From: Betaproteobacteria bacterium RIFCSPLOWO2_02_FULL_67_26
GTDB lineage: Bacteria; Pseudomonadota; Gammaproteobacteria; Burkholderiales; SG8-41
Direction of reading: 5' to 3'
Length of the DNA: 38,793 nt
Assembly: GCA_001771935.1 (NCBI GenBank)
Contig: MERD01000071.1
Location: forward strand, 126,624-165,416
The notes under the pieces are model-generated. The model searched no databases. It saw nothing but the letters and a program-made list of their open reading frames with translations, and was not told the DNA's origin. Positions 26,394 through 34,589 of the stretch are shown piece after piece (positions within the stretch are counted from its first letter, which is position 1; every line of letters begins with the position of its first letter). The position numbers and the translations under genes are program-made.

Positions 26394-26422
26394 AAAACGG
26401 CCGGCTGATTGCCGGCCGTTTT
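26394..26422. terminator. Bidirectional terminator between grxD and the TauE/SafE gene
   Basis: ACGGCCGGC (26397-26405), loop TGATT, GCCGGCCGT (26411-26419), with A and T tracts on the two flanks. It lies between two converging genes and should stop transcription from both sides. Confidence 0.9.
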
Positions 26423-26427
26423 CTCCT

Positions 26428-27198
26428 TCAGGCGAGGCGGGAGTAGGCGTACTGCGCGATCAGCACCAGCGCGATCAGCAGCAACGCGCGCTTGACCCAG
26501 AGCCGGAACGTGACGGCGTCGATGCGGTTGCGGATGCGCACTCCGATCAACGAGCCCGCCACGCCGAGGACCGCCAGCGGCAGCGTCGTGAGCCACTGAT
26601 CGCCCGTCACGCCGCCGTGCGCGGTGAGCACGCTGAACTGGGTCGCCTTTCCCACCAGGAAGCAGATGTTGAGCGCTTGCACCAGCGCGACCGGGCTCAG
26701 GCCCAGCGCGAGGTAAAAAATGATGAGGGGCGGGGCGGCGATGTTCGCGGAGCCCTCGAAGACACCGGCGGCCAGGCCGGATAGCGGCGCAAACGCGCGC
26801 TCGTGCCGCCGTACCACCGGCAGGTCCGACAGACCCAGCCGGTCGAAATTGAGATAGGCCAGCGTCATGAACGCGAGCACCAGGGTATACGGGAAATCGG
26901 GCGCGGAAACGAACAGCGTTGTGCCCGCCGCCGACCCCGCGATCACGTAAAGCGGCATCATCCAGAAGCGCGCGAGCGTCGCGCGGAGGGGCCCGCTGGC
27001 CAGCAGCGCGACAATGATCGTCGCGAGCGTCGGCAGCAGCACCGCGATGATGGCGGTGCGCATGTCGCTCACCATGGCGATCAGCGGCGTCGCCACGAAC
27101 GGAAAGCCGAAGCCGAGCGTGCCCTGGATCAGGCCGGCGATCAGCATCACGCACGCGAGCCATGCCAGCAACGCCGGCGAGAGCGATTCAAAAGGCAT
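26428..27198 (-). CDS. TauE/SafE family sulfite/anion permease
   Basis: A 256-aa membrane protein with about eight hydrophobic segments and the two repeated glycine-rich motifs of the TauE/SafE (DUF81) family: IQGTLGFGFPFVATPLIA near the N-terminus and FEGSANIAAPPLIIFYLALG in the second half. Members export sulfite or sulfoacetate, or take up organic acids. Lying 1.1 kb from xsc, whose reaction releases sulfite, it is a good candidate sulfite exporter, although it is transcribed divergently from the xsc side. ATG 27198 was chosen because the upstream in-frame stretch is arginine-rich and untypical. Confidence 0.85.
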   Translation of the reverse strand: MPFESLSPALLAWLACVMLIAGLIQGTLGFGFPFVATPLIAMVSDMRTAIIAVLLPTLATIIVALLASGPLRATLARFWMMPLYVIAGSAAGTTLFVSAPDFPYTLVLAFMTLAYLNFDRLGLSDLPVVRRHERAFAPLSGLAAGVFEGSANIAAPPLIIFYLALGLSPVALVQALNICFLVGKATQFSVLTAHGGVTGDQWLTTLPLAVLGVAGSLIGVRIRNRIDAVTFRLWVKRALLLIALVLIAQYAYSRLA

Positions 27199-27267
27199 GC
27201 AAAGCCCGCAGTTTAGCAAAGGCCCCCGGCCGCTCCGTCGCCGCGCGCAGGAACGGCGCCCGGCCAT

Positions 27268-27296
27268 TTGTCATGACGCCGGGATTGCACTACGAT
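27268..27296 (+). promoter_or_regulatory. Promoter of the BPSS1780-family gene
   Basis: TTGTCA (27268-27273), 17 bases, TACGAT (27291-27296). Transcription would start near 27303, which supports the gene start at 27334 and argues against the in-frame ATG at 27295. Confidence 0.6.
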
Positions 27297-27333
27297 GAAA
27301 CGCGTCGGCCCGCCACCCTACAGGAGGACAGCC

Positions 27334-28098
27334 ATGAGCCAGACCAACCCGTTCCTGTCTCCCGGTTCCGGCGATCCCGCGGGCGGCAGTCCCCTCGAAG
27401 GCGGGCGCACCGTCGATGCCGGCCGGGGCTGGGCGTGGATCACCGAGGGTTTCGCGCTCTTCAAGAAGCAGCCTGGAATGTGGATCGGCATTGTCCTGGT
27501 GCTGTTCGTCATCATGGTGGTGCTGTCCATCATCCCGGTGCTGGGCGCGATTGCCACGTTCCTGCTGATGCCGGTTTTCGGCGGCGGCATGATGCTGGGC
27601 TGCCAGAGCGTCGAGCGCGACGGCACGCTGGAGATGGGCCACCTGTTCGCCGGATTCAAGATGCAAACGGGGAACCTGGTGGCGCTGGGCGGGTTGGCAG
27701 TCGTGGGCTGGATCATCGTGGTGCTTCCGGTCATCGCGATCGTGGGCACCGGCGCGTTCTTCGGCGCGGCACGTGGCGACGCGGCCGGAATCGGGGCGAT
27801 CGGCGGGAGCTTCCTGTTGGCGGTGCTCGTGGCGCTGGCGCTCAGCATCCTGGTATACATGGCGCTGTGGTTTGCTCCGGCGCTGGTGACCCTGCGCGGG
27901 GTCGCGCCGGTCGCTGCGCTCAAGCAAAGTTTCAAGGGCTGCCTGAGCAATATCGTCCCGTTCCTGGTCTACGGGCTGGTCGTTTTCGTTCTGAGCATCC
28001 TGGCCACCATCCCGCTGGCGCTGGGGTGGCTCGTGCTCGGTCCAGTGCTCGTCGCCTCGGTCTACGTCGCCTACCGGGACATCTACGGCGACGCCTGA
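27334..28098 (+). CDS. BPSS1780 family membrane protein
   Basis: A 254-aa inner-membrane protein. After a polar N-terminus of about 45 residues (NPFLSPGSGDPAGG; RTVDAGRGWAWITEGFALFKKQPG) there are about five to six transmembrane segments. The GWAWITEGFALFKKQPGMWIG segment, the MPVFGGGMMLGC motif and the ending VYVAYRDIYGD are those of a betaproteobacterial membrane family annotated as BPSS1780. The function is unknown. AGGAGGA lies 7 bases before ATG 27334. It precedes xsc by 200 bases, but xsc has its own promoter region, so they are not necessarily linked. Confidence 0.85.
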   Translation: MSQTNPFLSPGSGDPAGGSPLEGGRTVDAGRGWAWITEGFALFKKQPGMWIGIVLVLFVIMVVLSIIPVLGAIATFLLMPVFGGGMMLGCQSVERDGTLEMGHLFAGFKMQTGNLVALGGLAVVGWIIVVLPVIAIVGTGAFFGAARGDAAGIGAIGGSFLLAVLVALALSILVYMALWFAPALVTLRGVAPVAALKQSFKGCLSNIVPFLVYGLVVFVLSILATIPLALGWLVLGPVLVASVYVAYRDIYGDA

Positions 28099-28171
28099 GC
28101 GCAACGACGCCATGGATTGCAGGGGTGTAGCAGCCCGGCCGCGGATCCGTGTTTGCGCACAGTGTATTTTA

Positions 28172-28209
28172 TATAATATTCGCGTAAACAATATGTTATC
28201 GACTATAAT
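28172..28209 (+). promoter_or_regulatory. Two additional TATAAT hexamers upstream of xsc
   Basis: Perfect TATAAT hexamers occur at 28172-28177 and 28204-28209 in an unusually AT-rich stretch (28160-28210) of an otherwise GC-rich window. Neither has a good -35 box at the usual spacing. They may be alternative start points or melting-prone sequence. Confidence 0.35.
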
Positions 28210-28222
28210 GAAAGCGCTTGCA
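28209..28222. promoter_or_regulatory. LacI-family operator-like palindrome at the xsc promoter
   Basis: TGAAAGCGCTTGCA is a near-perfect 14-bp dyad (6 of 7 positions pair) with the AAGCGCTT core and central CG step typical of LacI/GalR-family operators. It overlaps the -35 region of the promoter ending in TATAAT at 28239-28244. A LacI-type gene lies directly after xsc. Confidence 0.65.
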
Positions 28223-28244
28223 TTTTCAGTTGCAGTGGTATAAT
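28217..28244 (+). promoter_or_regulatory. Promoter of xsc
   Basis: CTTGCA (28217-28222) as -35 box, 16 bases, and a perfect TATAAT (28239-28244) preceded by TGG, an extended -10. It lies 55 bases before the xsc ATG. The -35 box is covered by the LacI-type palindrome, so binding there would block RNA polymerase. Confidence 0.65.
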
Positions 28245-28298
28245 TCTCGTTTGGCCGGCCGAGCGGGGCCGCGCCACCTTCCTAGAGGAGAGATCGCC

Positions 28299-30074
28299 AT
28301 GAACGTGATGACGGAAACCAAGAACCTCGCCACCTCGGGCAAGTCCGCGGGCGGCAAGGTGCACATGTCCTCCTCCGAGGCGTTCATCGAAACGCTCGTC
28401 GCGCACAAGGTGAAGGACGTGTTCGGCATCGTCGGCTCGGCCTACATGGACGCGCTCGACCTCTTCCCCGGCGCCGGCATCCGCCTGGTGAGCGTGGCGC
28501 ACGAGCAGAACGCCGCTCACATGGCCGACGGCTACGGGCGCGTCACCAACCGCCCGACGGTGTGCGTTGCGCAGAACGGCCCCGGCATCACGAATTTCGT
28601 CACGGCGGTGGCCGCGGCCTACTGGGCGCATACGCCGATGGTGGTGGTGACACCCGAATCGGGGAGCCTCACGGCGGGCCATGGCGGCTTCCAGGAGACC
28701 GAGCAGATGCCGATCTTCTCGAAGATCACCAAGTGGCAGGTGCACGTGAATTCGCCGCTGCGCATGGCGGAGCTCATGCACCGCGCGTTCACCATAGCGC
28801 TGCACGAGCGCGGACCGGTGCAGGTCAACATCCCGCGCGACTACTTCTACGGCGAGGGCGACTACGAGATCCTGCCGCCGCTCGTGATCGAGCGCGCCGC
28901 GGGCGGCTCGAACGCCCTCGACAAGGCGGCGAAGATGCTGGCCGAGGCCCGCTTTCCGGTCATCATGTCGGGCGGCGGCATCGTGATGACGGACGGCGTC
29001 GACGAGGTGAAGGCGCTCGCCGAGCACCTCTCGGCGCCGGTGGTCAACACCTATCTCCACAACGATTCGTTCCCGGCGAGCCACCCGCTCGCCTGCGGCC
29101 CGCTCGGTTACCAGGGCTCGAAAGCGGCGATGCGGACCCTCGCGCGCGCCGACGTGGTGCTCGCGCTCGGCACCCGCCTCGGTCCGTTCGGCACGCTGCC
29201 GCAGCACGGCATCGACTACTGGCCGAAAGACGCGAAGATCATCCAGATCGACGCCGACCATCGCATGCTGGGCCTGGTGAAGAAAGTGTCGCTCGCGATC
29301 CAGGGCGACGCCAGGCTCGCGGCGCAGGAGCTGCTGAAGCGCCTCAAGGCGCGTGGCACGAGAAAGCCCGACAAGGCGCGTCTCGTGGAAGTGCAGCGGG
29401 AGAAAGATGCCTGGAGCGCCGAACTGGCGAACTGGCACTCGCCCAATCGCAAGGGGCAGATCGGCCCGCGCCGCGCGCTCGCGCAGCTGGCGAAAGCATT
29501 GCCGCGCAACGCCATGGTTTCGACCGATATCGGCAACGTGTGCTCGGTCGCGAACAGCTACCTGCGGTTCGAGCAGCCGCTGTCGTTCCTCGCGGCTATG
29601 AGCTGGGGCAACTGCGGCTACGCGTATCCCACGGCGCTCGGCGCGAAGGTTGCCCGGCCCGACCGGCCGGCGATCGCTTACGTCGGCGATGGCGCCTGGG
29701 GCATGAGCCTCGCCGAGGTGATGACCGCCGTCAAGGAGAAGATCCCGGCGGTGGCCGTGGTGTTCAACAATGGCCAATGGGGCGCGGAGAAGAAGAACCA
29801 GATCGACTATTTCGACAACCGCTTTGTCGGCACCAACCTCGCCAACCCGGATTTCTCGGAAGTCGCGCGGGTGATGGGGGCCGAGGGCTACCGCGTGGAG
29901 CACGAGGACGAGGTCTCCGACGCGCTCAAGGCGGCGCTGAAGTGCGCCAAGCCCGCGGTAGTCGAAATCATGCTGACCCAGGAACTGGGCGAACCGTTCC
30001 GGCGCGACGCCTTCCGCAAGCCGCGGCGGCTGCTGCCCAAGTACCGCCGCTACAGCGCCAAGGAGTACCGTTGA
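28299..30074 (+). CDS. xsc: Sulfoacetaldehyde acetyltransferase
   Basis: A 591-aa thiamine-diphosphate enzyme (Xsc proteins are about 590-600 aa). It converts sulfoacetaldehyde and phosphate to acetyl phosphate and sulfite, the key step of taurine and other C2-sulfonate degradation. The PYR domain has Glu 69 in VAHEQNAAHMADGYGR and the family block AQNGPGITNFVTAV plus AYWAHTPMVVVTP. The middle domain has HNDSFPASHPLACGPLGYQG and IDYWPKDAKIIQID. The PP domain carries the GDG (463-465) to NN (490-491) ThDP motif, then NGQWGAEKKNQIDYFDNRFV. The end QELGEPFRRDAFRKP is typical of Xsc. AGAGGAG lies 8 bases before the ATG. A less specific acetolactate-synthase-like role is possible but less likely. 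Confidence 0.88.
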   Translation: MNVMTETKNLATSGKSAGGKVHMSSSEAFIETLVAHKVKDVFGIVGSAYMDALDLFPGAGIRLVSVAHEQNAAHMADGYGRVTNRPTVCVAQNGPGITNFVTAVAAAYWAHTPMVVVTPESGSLTAGHGGFQETEQMPIFSKITKWQVHVNSPLRMAELMHRAFTIALHERGPVQVNIPRDYFYGEGDYEILPPLVIERAAGGSNALDKAAKMLAEARFPVIMSGGGIVMTDGVDEVKALAEHLSAPVVNTYLHNDSFPASHPLACGPLGYQGSKAAMRTLARADVVLALGTRLGPFGTLPQHGIDYWPKDAKIIQIDADHRMLGLVKKVSLAIQGDARLAAQELLKRLKARGTRKPDKARLVEVQREKDAWSAELANWHSPNRKGQIGPRRALAQLAKALPRNAMVSTDIGNVCSVANSYLRFEQPLSFLAAMSWGNCGYAYPTALGAKVARPDRPAIAYVGDGAWGMSLAEVMTAVKEKIPAVAVVFNNGQWGAEKKNQIDYFDNRFVGTNLANPDFSEVARVMGAEGYRVEHEDEVSDALKAALKCAKPAVVEIMLTQELGEPFRRDAFRKPRRLLPKYRRYSAKEYR

Positions 30075-30094
30075 TAGATGCTTGATCGGGTAGA

Positions 30095-30125
30095 GAAAAA
30101 AAGCCGGCCTCGTGCCGGCTTTTTT
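30095..30125 (+). terminator. Rho-independent terminator of xsc
   Basis: AAGCCGGC (30101-30108), loop CTCGT, GCCGGCTT (30114-30121), followed by a six-T run (30120-30125) and preceded by an A-tract. It separates xsc from the LacI-type gene. Confidence 0.93.
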
Positions 30126-30160
30126 GGTGAGTGGGTGCTCACTGGGGGGGCTGTTCGAGC

Positions 30161-31189
30161 ATGAATGCCGGCTCCACCCGCAGGGCGGCGAAGCTCGCCG
30201 ACGTGGCGCGGCTCGCGCGGGTTTCCACCGCCACCGTGTCGCGCGCGCTGACGGTGCCCGACAAGGTCAAGCCGGCGACCGTCACGCGCATCCGGCAGGC
30301 GGTGGAGGCGCTGGGCTACGTCGCGCACGGCGCGGCACGCGCGCTGGCTTCGCGCCGCACGCATACCATCGGGCTCGTGATCCCGACGCTCGACAACGCG
30401 ATCTTCGCCAACACCACCCACGCCCTGCAGCGCACGCTCGACGAGGCCGGCTACACGCTGCTGCTGGCGTGCCACGAGTTCGATGCCGGGGTGGAAGCGC
30501 GCGTGACGGGCGCCCTGATCGAGCGCGGCGTGGACGGGCTGGTGCTGCTCGGCACGACCCACCCGCCGAGCGTCCTGCGCATGATCGACACCCACCAGAT
30601 CCCGTACGTGCTGACCTGGGCGCTCGATGCCAGCGGCCGCTATCCCTGCATCGGTTTCGACAACCGCGCCGCGGCAGTGCGCATCGCCGATCATCTGCTC
30701 GCGCTGGGCCACCGCGAGTTTGCGGTGATCTCCGGCGTGACTGCCGGCAACGAGCGCGCAGCCGATCGGCTCGAGGGTGTACGGCAGGCGCTGGGCGCGC
30801 GGAGTATCGCGCTCGCCCCGGAACGCGTGGTGGAAAAGCCCTATACGCTGTCCTCGGGACGCGAGGGACTGCGCGAAGTCCTGCGCGGCACGCCGCGGCC
30901 CACGGCGGTGATTTGCGGCAACGACGTGCTGGCCATCGGCGCGCTCGCGGAGTGCCGTGCGCAGGCGCTCGCCGTGCCGCGCGAACTCTCGGTGACGGGG
31001 TTCGACGACCTGGAAATGGCCGCGGTGGTCACGCCGGGACTGACGACCGTGCACTTCCCGACCACGGAGCTGGGCGCGTACGCCGCCCAGCATCTGCTCG
31101 CGCGGCTCGCGGGAAGACCGTTCGAGACGCGCACCGAGTTGCCGGTGGAATTGGTGGTACGGGGGAGCACCGGGCCGCCCTCACGGTAA
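30161..31189 (+). CDS. LacI family transcriptional regulator
   Basis: A 342-aa LacI/GalR-type repressor. The helix-turn-helix is at residues about 11-35 (KLADVARLARVSTATVSRAL), and the hinge helix AARALASRRTHTIGLV leads into the periplasmic-binding-protein-like effector domain (VIPTLDNAIFANTTHALQ; GFDDLEMAAVVTPGLTTVHFP). It probably controls xsc: a LacI-type operator dyad lies on the xsc promoter 1.9 kb upstream. ATG 30161 was chosen; a GTG at 30131 lies inside a GTGAG-N6-CTCAC inverted repeat (30127-30142) that may itself be a leader or operator element. It follows the xsc terminator, so it needs its own promoter, which I cannot identify with confidence. Confidence 0.93.
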   Translation: MNAGSTRRAAKLADVARLARVSTATVSRALTVPDKVKPATVTRIRQAVEALGYVAHGAARALASRRTHTIGLVIPTLDNAIFANTTHALQRTLDEAGYTLLLACHEFDAGVEARVTGALIERGVDGLVLLGTTHPPSVLRMIDTHQIPYVLTWALDASGRYPCIGFDNRAAAVRIADHLLALGHREFAVISGVTAGNERAADRLEGVRQALGARSIALAPERVVEKPYTLSSGREGLREVLRGTPRPTAVICGNDVLAIGALAECRAQALAVPRELSVTGFDDLEMAAVVTPGLTTVHFPTTELGAYAAQHLLARLAGRPFETRTELPVELVVRGSTGPPSR

Positions 31190-31196
31190 TACCAAC

Positions 31197-31209
31197 CATC
31201 ACCCATCAC
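31197..31209 (-). repeat. Post-stop short repeat after the fructosamine kinase gene
   Basis: On the minus strand the 13-mer GTGATGGGTGATG starts at the base after the TGA of the fructosamine kinase gene. It fills most of the 20-base gap to the converging LacI-type gene and is identical to the copies at 2051-2063 and 17629-17641. Confidence 0.7.
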
Positions 31210-32091
31210 TCAAGCGTGAGCGAGCAACTGCTCGATCATGCGCTCCGCCTGCGCGCCGTAGCCACCGCCGAAGAGGTTGAGGTGGTTCAAGACGTGATAC
31301 AGGTTATAGAGATGCTTGCGCATGGCGTAGCCTGCGTCGAGGGGATATTCCGACCGGTAGGCGTCGTAGAACGACCGCGAGTAGCCGCCGAAGAGCTCCG
31401 TCATGGCGAGGTCCGCTTCGCGGTCACCATAATAGACCGCGGGATCGTAAATCACCGGCTCGCCGCCCGCCTCCATCGCGGCGTTTCCCGACCACAAATC
31501 ACCGTGCAGCAGCGACGGGGGAGGGTTATAGCCCGCGAACAACGCGGGCAGCTTCTCGAGCAGGCGCTCGCCATTCGCGATCAGGCGGCCGCCATGGCCA
31601 AGCGACGCCGCCAGCCGGAGCTGGTGGCCGAGTCGCCGCTCGCGCCAGAACGCGACCCAGTCGTCCGCCTGGGTGTTGATCTGCGGGGTCGAGCCGATCG
31701 TGTTGTCGCGATTCCATCCGTAGCGATCGCGCGTGACGCAGTGCAGGCATGCGAGGTTGCGGCCCAGCGCGCGCATGGCCTTGTCGTCGGCTGGTCTCAG
31801 CTCCAGGTATTCCAGCACGATCCAGCTGGCCTCCGGGTTGGCGCCGTGGCAAACCGGCTTGGGCACGCGCACGGTTCCCGTGCGCGCGATTTCGTCGAGC
31901 CCGGCGGCCTCCGCGGCGAACATTCCCGCGTTGTCGGCGCGGTTCATCTTGACGAAACAGGAGAGACCCTTGCCCCGGACGCGGTAAGCGGCATTGATGC
32001 AGCCACCGCCCACTTCGGTGCGAGACTCGATCGCGAACGGCGCCTCGAGCGCCTCGCGGATCGCGAGCTCGATGTCCTCCCAGGATTCCAT
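31210..32091 (-). CDS. Fructosamine kinase family protein
   Basis: A 293-aa protein of the fructosamine-3-kinase/ketosamine kinase family, which has an aminoglycoside-phosphotransferase-like fold. Family blocks are GGGCINAAYRV near residue 28, a phosphate-binding lysine in CFVKMN (Lys 48), GWNRDNTIGSTPQ, the catalytic loop LLHGDLWSGN (196-203, Asp 198), and the metal-binding IYDPAVYYGDREADLAMTELFGG. It phosphorylates glycated amino groups or small ribulosamines so that they fall apart, a protein or metabolite repair role. It lies 28 bases downstream of argH and is probably co-transcribed with it. Confidence 0.92.
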   Translation of the reverse strand: MESWEDIELAIREALEAPFAIESRTEVGGGCINAAYRVRGKGLSCFVKMNRADNAGMFAAEAAGLDEIARTGTVRVPKPVCHGANPEASWIVLEYLELRPADDKAMRALGRNLACLHCVTRDRYGWNRDNTIGSTPQINTQADDWVAFWRERRLGHQLRLAASLGHGGRLIANGERLLEKLPALFAGYNPPPSLLHGDLWSGNAAMEAGGEPVIYDPAVYYGDREADLAMTELFGGYSRSFYDAYRSEYPLDAGYAMRKHLYNLYHVLNHLNLFGGGYGAQAERMIEQLLAHA

Positions 32092-32119
32092 GCGTTGCTG
32101 CGACCGTCGCCGGCCGGAC

Positions 32120-33514
32120 TCAGGCGATCAATTTGCGCGCCTTGGCGATCGCCGCCTTCACGCGCACCGGCGCCGTGCCGCCGATGTGGGTGCGGCTCTT
32201 GAGCGAGCCCTCGAGCGTCAGCACGGCCAGCGCGTCCTTGCCGATCGCCGGAGAGAAGCGCTGCAGCTCGGACACCTTGAGGTCGGCCAGCCCGCAGCCG
32301 CGGGATTCGGCATAGCGCACCGCCTGCGCGACGGCCTCGTGCGCTTCCCGGAATGCCACGCCCTTCCGCACCAGGTACTCGGCGAGGTCGGTGGCGGTGG
32401 GATGCCCCTGTCGCGCGGCGGACGCCATCGCGTTGCGGTCGACCTCGATGCCCGGGAGCATCTCGCCGAACACCGCGAGGCTCATCGTCAGCGTGTCCAC
32501 CGTGTCGAACAGCGGCTCCTTGTCCTCCTGGTTGTCGCGGTTGTAGGCCAGCGGTTGCGCCTTCATGACCGTCAGCAGCGCCACCAGGTGCCCGTTCACG
32601 CGCCCGGTCTTGCCGCGGATCAGCTCGGCCACGTCGGGGTTCTTCTTCTGCGGCATGATGGAGGAGCCGGTGCAGAAGCGGTCGGCGAGCGTCACGAACC
32701 CGAAGCGCGGATTCATCCACAGGATCAGCTCTTCGCAGAAGCGGGACAGGTGCATCATCGCCAGCGCGGCGCAGCCGCAGAACTCGATCGCGAAGTCGCG
32801 GTCGGACACGGCGTCGATCGAGTTCTCGCACACGCCCTCGAAGCCGAGCTCCTTCGCCACCATCAGCCGGTCGATCGGGAACGACGTGCCGGCCAGCGCC
32901 GCGGCGCCCAGCGGCAGGCGGTTCACGCGCTTGCGGCAATCGGCGAGCCGCTGCGCGTCGCGCGCGAGCATCTCGAAGTAGGCGAGCAGGTGGTGGCCGA
33001 ACGTGACCGGCTGCGCCACCTGCAAGTGCGTGTAACCCGGCATGACCGTCTCCGCATGCTCCTCCGCCAGGTCGAGCAGGGCGCGCTGCAGGGCCTTGAT
33101 GTGCCCGAGCGCCTGGTCGATCGCGGCGCGCAGGTAGAGGCGCACGTCGGTCGCCACCTGGTCGTTGCGCGAGCGCGCGGTGTGCAGCCGCTTGCCGGGC
33201 TCGCCGGCGATCTCGGTCAGGCGCCGCTCGATGTTGAAGTGCACGTCCTCGTGCGCAGCCGACCATTCGAAACGGCCGTCGCGGATCTCGCCGCGGACCT
33301 GCCCGAGGCCCTTCTCGATCGCCGCGAGATCGCTCTTGCCGATGATCCCCGTCGCGTGCAGCATCCGCGCGTGGGCAGCCGACGCCTCGACGTCGAATTC
33401 GGCGAGGCGCCGGTCGAAGGCGACCGATGCCGTGAAGCGCTGCGTGAGTTCGGTCGCGGGCTCGCTGAACCGTCCCGACCACGGCTGATTCTTGATCCTG
33501 TCGTTCGCGGACAT
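32120..33514 (-). CDS. argH: Argininosuccinate lyase
   Basis: A 464-aa protein (E. coli ArgH is 457). It splits argininosuccinate to arginine and fumarate, the last step of arginine synthesis. The fumarase/aspartase superfamily signature [12 protein letters not shown] (around residue 285, with the catalytic Ser of the flexible loop) is intact. Also present are [19 protein letters not shown] at the N-terminus, [19 protein letters not shown], and [20 protein letters not shown]. It is divergent from the LytS/AlgZ-like kinase with only 55 bases between the starts, the same order found around algZ/algR in Pseudomonas and many betaproteobacteria. Confidence 0.98.
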   Translation of the reverse strand: MSANDRIKNQPWSGRFSEPATELTQRFTASVAFDRRLAEFDVEASAAHARMLHATGIIGKSDLAAIEKGLGQVRGEIRDGRFEWSAAHEDVHFNIERRLTEIAGEPGKRLHTARSRNDQVATDVRLYLRAAIDQALGHIKALQRALLDLAEEHAETVMPGYTHLQVAQPVTFGHHLLAYFEMLARDAQRLADCRKRVNRLPLGAAALAGTSFPIDRLMVAKELGFEGVCENSIDAVSDRDFAIEFCGCAALAMMHLSRFCEELILWMNPRFGFVTLADRFCTGSSIMPQKKNPDVAELIRGKTGRVNGHLVALLTVMKAQPLAYNRDNQEDKEPLFDTVDTLTMSLAVFGEMLPGIEVDRNAMASAARQGHPTATDLAEYLVRKGVAFREAHEAVAQAVRYAESRGCGLADLKVSELQRFSPAIGKDALAVLTLEGSLKSRTHIGGTAPVRVKAAIAKARKLIA

Positions 33515-33569
33515 GCGGCCTGCTAGAATTTGGCTAAATGAAACATCGTGTTAGGAGCGCGAAACGCGC

Positions 33570-34589
33570 ATGGCGAGAAGTATAAATCAAAACGCTTACA
33601 CCGGCGCCCTGCCGAACTTCCGCAATCTCGGCATCCTGCTGCGCATCCTGGTGATCGTCAACGTGGTCGCGTTCGCCGCGGCGGTCGTGAAGAGCGTGGA
33701 CGCGCGCACGCTGTGGCAGCAGTTCATCGAGATCGCCGCCCTGGTCGAGCCGTTGCTGATCCTCTCCCTGCTCGTGCTGGCGGCGTTGAGCAACCTGCTC
33801 AGGCGCGCCCCGTACTGGCTGGGGGCGATCGCGGTGCTGGTGCTGGAACTTGCGCTCACGGCGGCGCTTTACGTCGCGGGGCAAACCCTGCTCGGCCCGG
33901 AACACGCGCCGCTCGAGCGCTACGCGATGCTGATCGTGCTGACGACCGCGGGCCTGCTCGTCTATTTCGAACTGCGGGGGCGGGCGTTGTCGCCGGCGCT
34001 CTCGGAGGCGCGGCTGCAGGCGCTGCAGGCGCGTATACGCCCTCACTTCCTGTACAACAGCATCAACGCGGTGCTGTCGCTCATCCGCCAGGAACCCAAG
34101 CGCGCCGAGGCCGCGCTCGAGGATCTCGCCGAGCTGTTTCGCGTCCTGATGGCCGACAACCGCGAGCTCACGCCCCTCGCGCGCGAGCTGGCGCTGTGCC
34201 GGCAGTACCTCGCCATCGAGCAAATCCGGCTCGGCGAGCGCCTGATCGTCGAGTGGGACACGGAGCGGATGCCGCCCGACGCGCTGGTGCCGCCGCTGGT
34301 GCTGCAGCCGCTGCTGGAGAACGCGGTGTACCATGGCATCGAGCCGCGCCTCGAGCCGGGCGTGATCAGCATCAGCATCCAGGCCGTGCGCGACGAGCTG
34401 CACGCGGTGCTGCGCAACCCGTACCGCGAGACGGGCGACCGTCACAGCGGCAACCGCATGGCGCTCGCCAACATCCGCGAGCGGCTGGCGCTGCATTTCG
34501 ACGCCGAGGCCTCGCTCGTGACGAAGTCGGCCGAGGGCAGCTACGAGGTGCGCATCGTGATGCCCTACATCAAGGACCGTGAATCGTGA
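33570..34589 (+). CDS. LytS/AlgZ-type sensor histidine kinase
   Basis: A 339-aa inner-membrane kinase. The N-terminal half has about four transmembrane segments (residues 20-135) with no periplasmic sensor domain. The His-kinase domain (PF06580 type) begins RIRPHFLYNSINAVLSLI, with the phospho-acceptor at about His 159, followed by the ATP-binding N box LVLQPLLENAVYHGIEP and the ending NRMALANIRERLALHF. The usual DxGxG glycine box is replaced by LRNPYRETG, as in AlgZ (FimS). The partner response regulator overlaps by four bases. Position between argH and hemC matches algZ. The signal sensed is unknown. Confidence 0.92.
   Translation: MARSINQNAYTGALPNFRNLGILLRILVIVNVVAFAAAVVKSVDARTLWQQFIEIAALVEPLLILSLLVLAALSNLLRRAPYWLGAIAVLVLELALTAALYVAGQTLLGPEHAPLERYAMLIVLTTAGLLVYFELRGRALSPALSEARLQALQARIRPHFLYNSINAVLSLIRQEPKRAEAALEDLAELFRVLMADNRELTPLARELALCRQYLAIEQIRLGERLIVEWDTERMPPDALVPPLVLQPLLENAVYHGIEPRLEPGVISISIQAVRDELHAVLRNPYRETGDRHSGNRMALANIRERLALHFDAEASLVTKSAEGSYEVRIVMPYIKDRES

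Noticed and set aside
28218..28298. Earlier TTG start for xsc
   Set aside because: It lies inside the promoter and operator region; ATG 28299 has a good AGAGGAG ribosome site.
28203..29903. 566-codon open frame antisense to xsc
   Set aside because: It is a shadow of xsc in GC-rich sequence. It begins in the AT-rich promoter zone only because of the lack of stops further in, and shows no recognisable protein.
30131..30160. GTG start for the LacI-type regulator
   Set aside because: It lies within an inverted repeat right after the xsc terminator, adds ten atypical residues, and the ATG at 30161 gives the normal length.
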